Positions 53,901 through 63,942 of a stretch of DNA of 64,000 nucleotides are shown here, in pieces (within the stretch, counting starts at the first letter, position 1; each line of letters begins with the position of its first letter). The DNA is from Heterocephalus glaber (taxonomy: Eukaryota; Chordata; Mammalia; Rodentia; Bathyergidae). The notes under the pieces were generated by a model that saw only the letters and a program-made list of their open reading frames with translations, was not told the DNA's origin and made no database searches. A program made the translations under genes and the position numbers. The DNA lies in contig NW_004624734.1 of the NCBI RefSeq assembly GCF_000247695.1, positions 11,205,699 through 11,269,698 of the forward strand. Direction: 5' to 3'.

Positions 53901-55562
53901 TACACTTTGAAATATTTCCTTTAGATTTGTATTCATTATTCTACTTGCACAAATTTCAATGGAAAATCGTAAAGGAGATTCTAAACTACTCCTTTCTTTT
54001 CCTCCCACTTTGAAATGTTTTTAACTTTTGCTAACAGCTACAGCCTGTGAAGCTTAAGGAATATGGCGGCAGATTTTGCCAGGTTTCAAGGCACAGGAAG
54101 TAACTCAGCAGAGGAAACAGCCACCTTCACTGTAGCAAAGCAAAGCATTTAGTGTTCAGGACTCAGTTTCTTGTCAGTATGGAAAGGAGAGAAGACACTT
54201 CCTACACAGAAGAGGTTTTTAAAATCTTATTTTCTGATCTAACTTTCCCAACTGTCACTATTAAGAGCTTTTTGCTGCCACTGAGTAGAATTGATTGACA
54301 TGTAAAATGTGAGCAGTGCCCAGAAGTGGGCAGATGAAGCATTAGGAGTTCCCAGAGAGAGAAATTGACGTTCCTCTGGGAATCAGGTGCTGGGAGGGGT
54401 TGGCCTTTGAGCTGAGCTGTGGGGGCAGCTGTGGTGGGAAATGCAGAGTGCAGAGCTTGGGGGTAGTTTTTGCATAACCAAAACTTGACCTTCAGCCCAC
54501 AGTGAGCAGTTAGGACACTTCCTGGCTCTGTCCCACCTCTCTCCTGCTCCTAAGCATTCTGTTCTGCACAGCCCACACCAGAAGCTCTGTGGCAGCACTC
54601 CGGGTCCTATGCTGTGCCGTTGACCTCTCTGCTTTCCCAGCCAGTCTGGAGCTCTCCACGTACAGCAAGGCATGCAGGGGCTGTCTTTTGCATATCGGAA
54701 CCCAGACCAGACCCAAAAGTGTGCTGGCTGCACACACAAAGCTGACATCACTCACAGTTCTGCTTTGCACACTTGACTCTGAGGGTGTGCATAGGTCAAC
54801 AGCAGCATTCTTTGTGGTTTTATTTTGTCTCTTGTGGAAGATTGATTTTGCTGCGTGAACCATCCTGGTCTCCTTGGCAACCATAGGCCTTACTCTTCTG
54901 GCTGCCTCTGCTGCCATGTGCGTTATAACTTTCCTGGAGTTTTGCTCGTGGACTTCGGAGTGACAGCTTCCATGCAGACCCCACGGAGGGTCGTTCCCAG
55001 GCCTTGCCTTCAGCACCAGCATTCATTTTTGCCTTCCTGACAGAAGACTGAGCTTCAGTTTCATTTAAGGGGAGAAAAAGATTTCTTTCTATATTTCATG
55101 AAATTTTCTTTCTTGATCCAGCAGTCCCTATTTCCAGTGGAAATCAAAGCTAACCTCTGCCATACATGCATAAAAAAATGTTTTTACCTTGCATCTTTTC
55201 TAGGACCTTATGTTTCTCCCACCTGCAGAGAGAATGGCCCTTTTTCTTGCATGGCAAGGGGACAGTAGCTGGGCCTGGCTGGATGTGAAGGCTTTCTGGA
55301 GGCCCCCTGCTTTGCTTCAGGTAGTGGGTGGTCCCTTCCAGGGACCCTAGGCCTCTGCCTTCAGGGCTCCCAGTGCCATGGGAGCTCCCTTCCCCCAGGG
55401 CCTTTGGCCTGTCCCTTGTCACAGGCCCCCTGTGTTTTCCTGGCCAGCATCTGTTCTCCCAACTGATCCAGGCTTTGTGTTTCCTGATGGGCATACTGGA
55501 GGTGCTGTTTATTTTGGAGGGAAGGTGTTTAAAAAAGTGGTAACCCATCTCATTTGTATTCC

Positions 55563-55637
55563 TTTTTTTTTTGATACCAAGGATCGAACTCAGGACCTTG
55601 GGCTTGTGAGGCAGGTGAGGTGCCACTGAGCTCCAGC
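55563..55637 (-). repeat. ID SINE
   Basis: TTTGATACCAAGGATCGAAC to CACTGAGCTCCAGCCC in reverse; CTCATTTGT lies on both sides. Confidence 0.9.
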
Positions 55638-55879
55638 CCTCATTTGTTACCTTGGATGCATGTGAATTATCTCAGGAAAGGATGGATAATTTTTTTTCTT
55701 ATAACAAGCCTGTTATGTTCACAGCTCACCTGCCTGGTAAATAGTCGCCTATGGTTCTTTGTATGGGAATCCATGGCATAGGCACCAAATTGTTTTAATT
55801 TCAGATGATACTGGTATAGGGGGAATAGATGCAACTCCCAAACCTTCTAGATATCCAAAACATGAGTTCGTGTTCTCTA

Positions 55880-56370
55880 AAATTGAAGAATGAATTCTAG
55901 GAACAACAGAGGTTAAGAGTGGGAAAAATTTATTGAGAGAAAGATAGCTTCTGTCTAAGAGAGACAGAAGGGGGACCGGAAAATGGGTTGCCCGCCCTCC
56001 CCGCTTTTCAGAGGTGTTTTATATGGCAAAACCATGAGGTGAAGCGGATACAAAGTGGGACAAAACTATAAGACCCCATGGAAAATTACAAGGTGAATAT
56101 GAGGTGGGACAAAACCATGACCAACGAATAAGACTGCAAGTACAGTCAACCAGGTAATATTGATTAAATGAGGATCGAATGCGAAAATAAGTCACCTACA
56201 AGGAATTTCCCATCTAGAGTACCAGTCACTGCTCTTCCTCTCTAGGGGAAGTAGTGCCTCTTTTCCTTTTTATAATGCTAACCATTGAATGTGCCTCAGT
56301 TGTTCTCCATGTTGACTTGGCCCTGTCTAACTGCCTCCAAGATATCTAATTAACTTACCTTTCAACAGTA
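55880..56370 (-). mobile_element. Solo-LTR-like element with TATA-like box and polyA signal
   Basis: On the minus strand the order is a possible TG start near 56367 (TGTTGAAAGG), an AT-rich U3-like part, a CATATAAAAC TATA-like box at about 56020-56029, a pyrimidine-rich part, and an AATAAA at about 55928-55933 before the 3' edge. This spacing is LTR-like. No internal retroviral genes adjoin it. Boundaries are approximate and I found no clean flanking duplication, so the class is an inference. Confidence 0.5.
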
Positions 56371-56535
56371 ATGTGAACATATTACAGAGTCTAGAAAATA
56401 CTGGGAAAATTTGGTCTAGTCCCAGTTATTCTAATAAAGAACATTCTGGTCTATCTCCTTTGAGATTTTTTCCCTCTTCTATTAAACATGCATTTAACAA
56501 TGTGCATACATTACGTATCCACTTGGTGTGCCCTG

Positions 56536-56746
56536 TTTTTGGCAGTACTGAGGACTGAAGCCAGGGCCTTGTGCAAGCTAGGCAAACATTTTAGCCCTGA
56601 GCTACACTGCTACACCTTAGCCCTTTTTAGAAAATTTTGAACCCGGGTCTAGCTTAGGTTGCTCAGACTGGCCTCAAATTTGCAATCTTCCTGTCTCAGC
56701 CTCCCAAGTAGCTGGGATTCCAGGCGTATACCACCACACTGGCTTT
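56536..56746 (-). repeat. B4-like composite SINE
   Basis: Reverse ID part (GGCAGTACTGAGGACTGAAG, GCAAGCTAGGCAAAC) and reverse B1 part (GTTGCTCAGACTGGCC to ACCACCACACTGGC). Confidence 0.85.
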
Positions 56747-57112
56747 GCCTTGCTCTTTGGTTCATTCTTAGAACTGTACTGATGAGTGCTGAGAGCTAGT
56801 GCTGCAGGCCTTGAGATTGAGGCCATGCTGCACTGTCCCCATCCTGTCCCGTCCCCCCCACAGGTCAAGATCAGGAAGCCTGGAGTCTGAGGGAGAGCAG
56901 CTTGCTGGGCCTTTTGACTCCAAGTGCAGACACAGATGCTGCCCCTGGGACCTGCCACCAGCTGGGGTGACAGATGCTTCTTGGCAGAGTCCCTTCCCCA
57001 TGTGTTTTGCTTCATCAGCTTGGTCTTGGGTTATTAATGAGATTTTAGATTTTGGATTTGAAACCTGGGTGGTGTCAGGTAGGGTCTGTCCCCTTATATA
57101 TTAGAAAATGCT

Positions 57113-57203
57113 AGGGCCGGGGATTTGGCTCAGTGGTTCCACCACCTGCCTCGAAATCACAAGGTCTGGAGTTTGATCCCCGGTATGAAGAAAAAAAAAA
57201 AAA
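57113..57203 (+). repeat. Young ID SINE with 10-bp duplication
   Basis: AGGGCCGGGGATTTGGCTCA, CTGCCTCGAAATCACAAGG; AGAAAATGCT at 57103-57112 and 57204-57213. Confidence 0.95.
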
Positions 57204-58028
57204 AGAAAATGCTCTCCAGCCCTGTTCTCCCAGGGCACTTGGAACTGAGCTGCCTTTGCAGGATCCAAACACACCCTCCTCAGACCTGTTTTTGTTTTTG
57301 GAGGTTTTGTTCAAAGCAATTAACTATCAATGGCCCATTCAGGATGCAGTTAGTCCACTTTGTTTATGAAAAGGACAATCCAAAATCCGGGATTTCCCCA
57401 GCATCTTATGGGAAGATCTGAAAGTAAACCTACCTAAAGGGGAGAAGGGAAGGAGGGAAAGTGGTACAGACTCCACCCTGCATTGTTATATTTGCATCAC
57501 CACCCCCACCGCATGCTCTGCATGGCTCTCTGGGGACGCCTGCACCCCACGCCTGAGGCTGCAGCAGCACTGCCCCTGGTCCGAGGCGGGCAGATCTGAG
57601 GGCACAGTGCCCGGCCTCCCTCCAGTGTCACTTGGTCCCGCCCCTCAGCAGCCACCCCGGGTGGGACCAGGTGTCCCAGCTCAGCCTCCACAGTGGCTTT
57701 CTGTTCCAGCCGCCGGCAGGAGGGCAAAAGGGTCCTCTCTCTCCTCAGCACCCGGCTCACGTCCCAGCCAGACTGAGGGCCTGGCCTGTTGCCCTGCGGC
57801 TCCACCACTGCAGCAGCCGCAGGGCACACTGCCGGGCTTTCCTTGAGAGGACGGGGTGTGGGGGTGAGCTCACAGGCTACCCAGTCCCTGCCACTACTGA
57901 TGGGCAGCCTCTAGCCGCATGCAGCAGACAGGGCCTCAAGATGTGGCCCATGTGTCTGAAGAAGTGAAATTTTTTAGTTAATTTGAATTTAAAAATTGAT
58001 AATTTATACACAAGAAAGTGGGTTGTTT

Positions 58029-58111
58029 GTTTTTTTTTGTACCAGAGATCGAACTCAGGACCTTGCACTTGCAAGGCAGGTTTGGCGTCACTGAGCTAAA
58101 TTCCTCAGCCC
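58029..58111 (-). repeat. ID SINE
   Basis: TTTTTTTTGTACCAGAGATC to GAGCTAAATTCCTCAGCCC; imperfect flanks ACAAGAAAGTGG / AGAAGAAAGTGG. Confidence 0.9.
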
Positions 58112-58166
58112 AGAAGAAAGTGGTTTTAAGTGTATTTGGAACAACTTGGGAATAGGAAAAAAAATT

Positions 58167-58367
58167 TTTCTGTACTGGGGATTAAACCCAGAGCTTCGTG
58201 CATGGCAGACATTTGCTCCACCACTGCGCTCCATCTCTTTACCACTCCCTCAAATTTTATTTTGAAACTGTTTTCCTAAGCTGCCCAGGCTGGCCTCAAA
58301 GTTGTGATCCTCCTGCCTCAGCCTCCCAAGTAGCTGAGATTCAGGCATGCACCATCACACCTAGCTG
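58167..58367 (-). repeat. B4-like composite SINE
   Basis: Reverse ID part (TCTGTACTGGGGATTAAACC) and reverse B1 part (TTTTGAAACTG, CTGCCCAGGCTGG, to CACACCTAGCT). Confidence 0.85.
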
Positions 58368-59808
58368 GAATCTACTTTTTCACTTGTAAATTTCATGAAA
58401 TCTACATACAGTTTAAGTATTTCCAGTGAAAATTTAACATCCACATTGAGAGGTGCTGTAAGTGTAAAATACACTGGATTTAGAGGCCGTTTGGAAAGGT
58501 ATGTGAAATATCTGAGTAATTATTTTTATGTTATATGTTGAAATAAGTATTTTAGATATAGCACCTTCATTAAAGTGTATTATTAGAATACTTTCTCCGG
58601 CTTCATTTTATTTTTTAAAGAAAATGTGATATTAATGTGTCTGGAGTTACCTATTTCTGGATGACACTGGCCCCCCAGCCTGCTTTTGTAGGGACTGCAA
58701 CTGATGGCCCTTTATGGGAGCCAGTTAATGACTTGGGGCATTTTTTGGCTGAAGAACTGGTTCTTTAGAAACCAGTGGTGTTTTGAAAGGAAGAAAATTT
58801 TTTAAAAGTCTGTTCATAAAAAATTATTTCTTAATTGCACAGATGACATGTTTCTTGCAGGAAAATGAAAAAGTACTAAGTGAAATTAAACTTCCTACGA
58901 CACTTTCTAGGGATACTTTGTTTAGATTAACAGTGGCATAAAAACACCACTTTGGAGAGACCTTCAAGCTTCTTTCAAGCACACAAACAAAGCTTGACTG
59001 CCCTTCCGGTATCTCATTTATGCTCTGATATGGGACTGAGTGTCAGTCAGACTTGGACAGTGGCAGACTAGCAGTGAGGTTTGGAGAGGGGCCGCTGATG
59101 TTCAGGAAAGATGTCCATGACTCTCTCCCACGGTGGACCCGGACTTTGGACTCTCATGTCGAGGCAGGGGAGGGCACTGTGTGACAGAATAGGCAGAGCT
59201 GGAGGAGGACCTCTTCCCCTGCCCGAGCTAGCTGGGAAGCCTGGGGTACATTCTGCCCAGCTCTGTGGGGGGATTTAGGGATCCTGGAATCCTTTGGTGA
59301 CCAGGAGACAGTTTTTACGTTGACCTCTGTGAGCCTGAGGGGCAGCTGAGGCCGTCACACAGCTTGTACTTCTGTGCTGCACTCTTGGGACTTAGCACCT
59401 GGCACGAGCTTGAGAAAATGTTAGCTGTGGCAGATGAGGTGACAGGACCCCAGGTAGCACAGAAGGACAGTCCCACATGGCGTGCTCAGGAGTGGGTGAA
59501 CTCACGGTGTCCCATCTTCCCCCACCCGATTTCCCACATGCGGAGGAGCCATAGAAGGCAGTGAGGGAGGGTAAAGTCACTGTGTGTCCTTTGAAGGGGT
59601 GGCCCCTCCTGACACGCCTGCCAAGGCCCCTCTCTCACTTCGCACCTCCAAGGTAGCTCTGAGATGTTCAGCTGGGCCTTTCGGGATTAGCCAATGTGTG
59701 AGGCCCCTGTTTCTCCATGAGTGCCTCGGGCAGCCTGCTGAACACAGAGCTTCCCGTCTTATGCCTTGGGTAACTCCTGACAAGCTGCCTCTCAGAGGAA
59801 ACACTTTT

Positions 59809-59892
59809 TTTGTTGTTTGGTAGTGGGGATCGAACTGGGGTCCTTGTGCTTGCGCAGCAGGTGATGAAACCACTGAGCTAAATCCCGGGCCC
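59809..59892 (-). repeat. Young ID SINE, CTGCTG subfamily, perfect 12-bp duplication
   Basis: GGTAGTGGGGATCGAACTGG, CTTGCGCAGCAGG in reverse; GGAAACACTTTT at 59797-59808 and 59893-59904. Confidence 0.95.
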
Positions 59893-60120
59893 GGAAACAC
59901 TTTTAAAAGGCACAAAAAGAGCTTTCTCAGTGAAGAATTTCTGTAGGGACTTTAACAATTGTTATGAAATCTACACCTTTCTTAGGCTTCTGTAAAATTG
60001 GGCTTGTATCTTCTGATTTGTGACAGGGAAAGCAGATTTGGGCAAAGAGGAGAGTCCTGAGAAATGAGCTGGAAGATGCAGGTTGTGGGTTGCTCCTTAG
60101 CTCCCCCCTCCCCCCGCCCC

Positions 60121-60298
60121 CCAGCCAGGTGTGGTGGTCCACACCTGTAATCCCAGCACTCTGGGAGGCTGAGGCAGGAGGATTGTTAAATTCAAGCCTA
60201 ACCAGGCAACTTAATGACTTAGACCCTGTTTCAAAATAGGAGGAAACAAAAAGGTCTGGGAACATAGCTTATTTTGAAGGCCCTGGGTTCTGCCCAAA
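60121..60298 (+). repeat. B4-like composite SINE
   Basis: CCAGCCAGGTGTGGTGGTCC, CCCAGCACTCTGGGAGGCTG, GACCCTGTTTCAAAATAGG, then GGTCTGGGAACATAGC and GGCCCTGGGTTC. Confidence 0.85.
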
Positions 60299-60799
60299 TA
60301 GAGGATGCCCAGACAACAGGGTGTGACGGGTGGCCCTCCTGGCCTTCTTCCCATTACTGGTCCAGATAGACGTGCCCCTCTCCCAGGAAGTCACCACTAA
60401 CAGAAGTCTCCATATTTAGAACTCGGACCAAAGACCAGCTTAGCACTTAGATTCTGAATAATCAGGTTGTAAAGGCTTGGTAGCCTCTCTAATTTTTATT
60501 CCCTATTTTAATTGCATAAGCTATACAATAAAAGTAATTAAGAGTATCTTTTAAAAACACCCTGGCATGTCATTCGTCTTTCTTTCCAATCTCTATATAT
60601 GCAGACATAATTTTTATTTGAGAATGATCGAGGCAGAAGTACATTGATATCTAAACAGTCCTTCCTATTACCTGGTATCTTCCTAGTTGCCATTTAGTGC
60701 CTGCACACTCCTCCAGGGACTTGATTGATATAATTTACTTAATTGTTCTTTATTTTTGGTTCCTGTTCTTAATGGTATTTCCCCGCTTTGTCTCTGTAG

Positions 60800-60869
60800 G
60801 AAGTTCTCCAGCAGCTGATCGTAATGAATTTGCCCAATGTTTTGATGATTGGCAAAGACCCACTGTCTG
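60800..60869 (+). CDS. CCDC88C: CCDC88C (DAPLE) coding exon 4
   Basis: This exon encodes residues 91-113 plus the first base of the next codon: EVLQQLIVMNLPNVL followed by MIGKDPLS. It has a strong pyrimidine tract and TGTAG acceptor at 60799, and a GTGAGT donor at 60870. Its 70 bases make intron 4 phase 1. It continues the HOOK domain; the EVLQQLIVMNLPNVL core and its adjacency to KTYYQ from exon 3 fit the family. The next exon, which should continue the HOOK domain, lies beyond the right edge. Confidence 0.95.
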
Positions 60870-61329
60870 GTGAGTGAAAGGCCCCTTGGCCCCCTGTAGT
60901 GCCTGGGCAGTGCCATCGGCTTTGGACAGCTGTTGGCCACCGAGCTCTGGCTGCCAGCTTAGAGCCACACAGTGAAAACACGTGATGGTTTTGGTGAGAT
61001 TTTAAAGAGCGGGTTTATTGCTCTGAGGCATTAAGCCAAGAGTACGTTTATTCCTTAAGAACGAATCTGTCCCAGCCCGTCACATGTGCACGCAGAGGCA
61101 GATGAGGCCACTGCTTTGTCCCTGCCTAGAAGGCGGTGTTTAGGTGTCTGAGGCATGTGGTGTTCTCTCTGGGGCCTTGGCAGCCCAGTAAATGTGGAAT
61201 CAGATTCCACAGTGATGGAGGGCAGTACTTTAGGCAAGAAATAAGTGTCTTCTTGGGGAGCTAACATCTGTCTTCTTCTGGGCTCCCACCCGGGACACCT
61301 TTCTCATGCTCCATGATAGAGCTCAGTAG

Positions 61330-61440
61330 GATGCTGTCATTTATTTGTCTTACCCTCGCTGGATTCTGAGTGCCTATTGGGCAAGGGCTCTGTGTCATCT
61401 TGGTGTCTGACGTTCAGTGTCAGTTTTAAGCTTCCAGAAA
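61330..61440 (+). repeat. L2-like relic
   Basis: ATTTATTTGTCTTACCCTCG, CTGAGTGCCTATTGGGCAAG, GCTCTGTGTCATCTTGGTG resemble the L2 3' end. Confidence 0.45.
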
Positions 61441-62459
61441 GTCAGAGCTTAATTCGTACCTGCCAGGCCACTCCTTGGTGACTTAAAAGAGGGCAGCAGG
61501 CTGGCTCCCTGCCCCGGGCACCCCTGGCTCACAACTTACACGCACAGCCCCTAGGCAGACTTACCCTCCAGCTGGCTTTCCCTTCATTCTATGGGAGACC
61601 TCATTAGCATCTTTGGACCCTGGGTCTGGGGCCCCTGCGATAGGTGAGATGTCAAGGAAGTCAAAACTCACACCCACAGAATGGAAGAGACCAGGGATCC
61701 CAAATGTTGTAGGCTTTTAGGGATGGGACCGCAGCTTCCTCCTGTTGACATCTCCTCACCCTGGTCTCAGTGGAGTCTGGCTATCTTTTTCTCTGCCTGT
61801 GACAGTAGCAGTAGCCAAGTTGAGGAGGAAAAGTACACCAAGTGACCAGCCAAGAATATGACTCGTAAGGATCAGTTCTCCCTTGTGCCACGTCCAGGGA
61901 GCCCCAGCAGCAGCTTCCTTGTGCAGGGCGCTCTTTGTGTGCTCCTGCCTGCCACGTGTCTGCCTTTTCTTTGTGTGAGCCCAAGAAAGATGCCCTTGGC
62001 CTCCTGCTGGCCTAGTGTGTGGCCCCTGAGCAATCACTGCCTGGCACGGTGTCTCTGCCGGGTGCACTTGAGCCACCTGGTGGCTCCTTGGCAACGAGCA
62101 ACCTCCCCACTCTGGGTGTGTGTCCTCCTCAATGCCAGCTCTGTCTTTAGGCTGTGTGTTTTCTGGCTTTAGTTCAAGGTTCCTCCAGGGAAAGGTGGGG
62201 GATGCCAAAGCAGCCCATCCAAGCCCTAGCCTGGGGTCTGGGGCCAGTGGGACCCTTGGGATTTCTGTATAACTTCAGCCCAGCAAAACTGCTGCCTTCC
62301 TGGTTCATTTGGGTGCTGGTGTTGATGGAGAGTTGAGGGCGAGGTTGGGAATTCAAGCTTAGGTCTCCTCTGCTCTGGAGATGCTGGAGGCTCATTCTGG
62401 ATCTCTCAGGGAGCCTGCCGTGCACAAGGCACTGAACACAGGTTCAAACATGGAACAGT

Positions 62460-62522
62460 GCTGGGGCTCAGTGGTAGAGAGCATGCCTAGCATGCATAAG
62501 GCTCTGGGTTCATGCTCTGCAA
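62460..62522 (+). repeat. Old-type ID SINE
   Basis: GCTGGGGCTCAGTGGTAGAG, GCATGCCTAGCATGCATAAG, then GGGTTCATGCTCTGC; it lacks part of the A-box region and has a CA-rich tail. Confidence 0.8.
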
Positions 62523-62560
62523 GACACACACATACACACACACAGACACACACACACACC
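62523..62560 (+). repeat. (CA)n microsatellite
   Basis: ACACACACATACACACACAC and similar, grown from the preceding SINE's tail. Confidence 0.9.
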
Positions 62561-63048
62561 CCAACCATGTGCTTCTGGGATGTGGCTGTGCCATTCCCAT
62601 CTGTAGATCAGGGATATATTTATGAGCAGAGACTTCCAGGGCTTCGGTGACAAACCCTTGGTCACTTGGCCTGCAGCAGAGCAGCTGATTGCAAGGCTGA
62701 GCTTCTGTCTGTATCATGCATGACCGCTCTGGTGTTGGTGGAACTATAAGCAACTGCCAGTATTCAGCCTTTTTGACCTACATTTTGGCAGAGATGGATG
62801 GTTCAGCTGAATAATAAACACATCCTCCTTGCCCCACCCAGCTACCTGTCACTCATGTAATGTGCCCACCCTCCTTCTGGTCTTCCTCCACCCCATTGTG
62901 GAAGCCTCTGTCCTTCCTGTTGGGTATCTCTCCTGCCAGAGGTGGAGAGATTGTCTGTGTGCAGAGAACACAGGTCCCCACCCCAAATCTGGCACTGAAT
63001 GGAAATGCCTGTGGAGAAGGGGATGCTGATTTTTAAAAACAGCTTCAT

Positions 63049-63142
63049 GGGGTCGGGGATTTAGCTCAGTGGTTTTGTCGCCTGCTGCACAAGTGCAAGG
63101 ACCCGAGTTTGATCCCCGGTACCCCCCAAAAAATAAAAACAT
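63049..63142 (+). repeat. Young ID SINE, CTGCTG subfamily, with duplication
   Basis: GGGGTCGGGGATTTAGCTCA, CGCCTGCTGCACAAGTGCAA; AAAAACAGCTTCAT at 63035-63048 and AAAAACGGCTTCAT at 63143-63156. Confidence 0.95.
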
Positions 63143-63284
63143 AAAAACGGCTTCATTGAGGTATAATTTTTGTACTCTAAAATTCTCCCATTTTAAGTGT
63201 ATAATCCAGTCACTTTTATTTCATAATTATGAGAGGTGATCAAAAAATATGATGAACACTTAAATTTTAAAAAATACTACAGGT

Positions 63285-63384
63285 GGGGCCGGGGATTTAG
63301 CTCAGTGGTTCCACTGCCTGCCTTGCAAGCGGAAGGACCTGAGTTTGATCCCCGGTACCAAAAAAAACCCAAAAAACAAAAATC
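63285..63384 (+). repeat. Young ID SINE, CTTGCAAG...GGAAGGACC variant, with duplication
   Basis: GGGGCCGGGGATTTAGCTCA, CTGCCTTGCAAGCGGAAGGA; AAAAATACTACAGGT on both sides. Confidence 0.95.
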
Positions 63385-63720
63385 AAAAAAATACTACAGG
63401 TAAAAGACAACATTGCCATTAATCTACCTCAAAATCCTGTCCCCTTTTTTGAACATTGACTTTGGGGAAGAGCCAGAGGTCTCATGGTGCCAGATCCGGT
63501 GAATAAGGGGGACAAGGACACAGTGTAATGTTTTTACCAGCCTGCCTTTCTGTCGCATGGCACCTGGCAGTGGCATTCACATTTCTGGTCACACTTCATA
63601 AAGACAGGAAAGAGGACTTCCAAAGCTGCTTCAGAAAGTGGCAAGAATGATGCGATAAGTGTGTTCGAAGCGAGGAGGGTATCTTGGGGATTAATGGCAA
63701 TGTGTCTTTTACGGTAATAC

Positions 63721-63838
63721 ATTTTTTTTGAGACAGGGTCTTGCTATGTAGCTCAGGCTGGCCTTGAACTTGCAGTAATCCTCCTGCCTCAGCTTCCCAA
63801 GTGCTGGGATTACAGGTGTGTGCCACAAACCACACACA
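63721..63838 (-). repeat. B1 SINE
   Basis: TTTTTTTTGAGACAGGGTCT, GCTCAGGCTGGCCTTGAAC and GTGCTGGGATTACAGG in reverse; the head merges into a CA repeat. Confidence 0.85.
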
Positions 63839-63858
63839 CACACACACACACACACACG
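63829..63858 (+). repeat. (CA)n microsatellite
   Basis: About 26-28 bases of pure CA at the end of the reverse B1. Confidence 0.9.
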
Positions 63859-63942
63859 GCTAAATTTTTTTTAGTATATGTGCTGCTGAAGGGAGCACCT
63901 GGTTAAATTTTTAAAATGTAAACATCGACTGTGTATTTTTGT

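Larger units (their letters stand above)
18489..60799 (+). other. CCDC88C: CCDC88C intron 3 (phase 0), 42.3 kb
   Basis: This very long intron runs from GTAAGG to a pyrimidine-rich acceptor ending TCTCTGTAG. It holds a truncated L1 with a long ORF2 remnant, three LTR fragments, MIR and L2 relics, and many ID, B1 and B4 SINEs. Stretches in which I recognise nothing beyond short simple repeats include 18,490-20,189 (apart from a small tandem repeat), 25,905-27,925, 28,095-29,340, 33,100-34,560, 34,645-36,120, 37,470-38,970, 43,700-44,990, 51,000-55,560 and 58,370-59,790. I recognise no further coding exon with protein homology, but an unannotated noncoding exon could be missed. Confidence 0.85.

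Noticed and set aside
61756..62208. 150-codon minus-strand frame in intron 4
   Set aside because: No recognisable domain, overlapped by + strand frames, and no splice or promoter support.
286..63384. tRNA genes at ID elements with good A and B boxes
   Set aside because: The bodies do not fold into a complete tRNA with an anticodon stem and CCA-ready end; they have A-rich tails and target-site duplications. They are SINEs.
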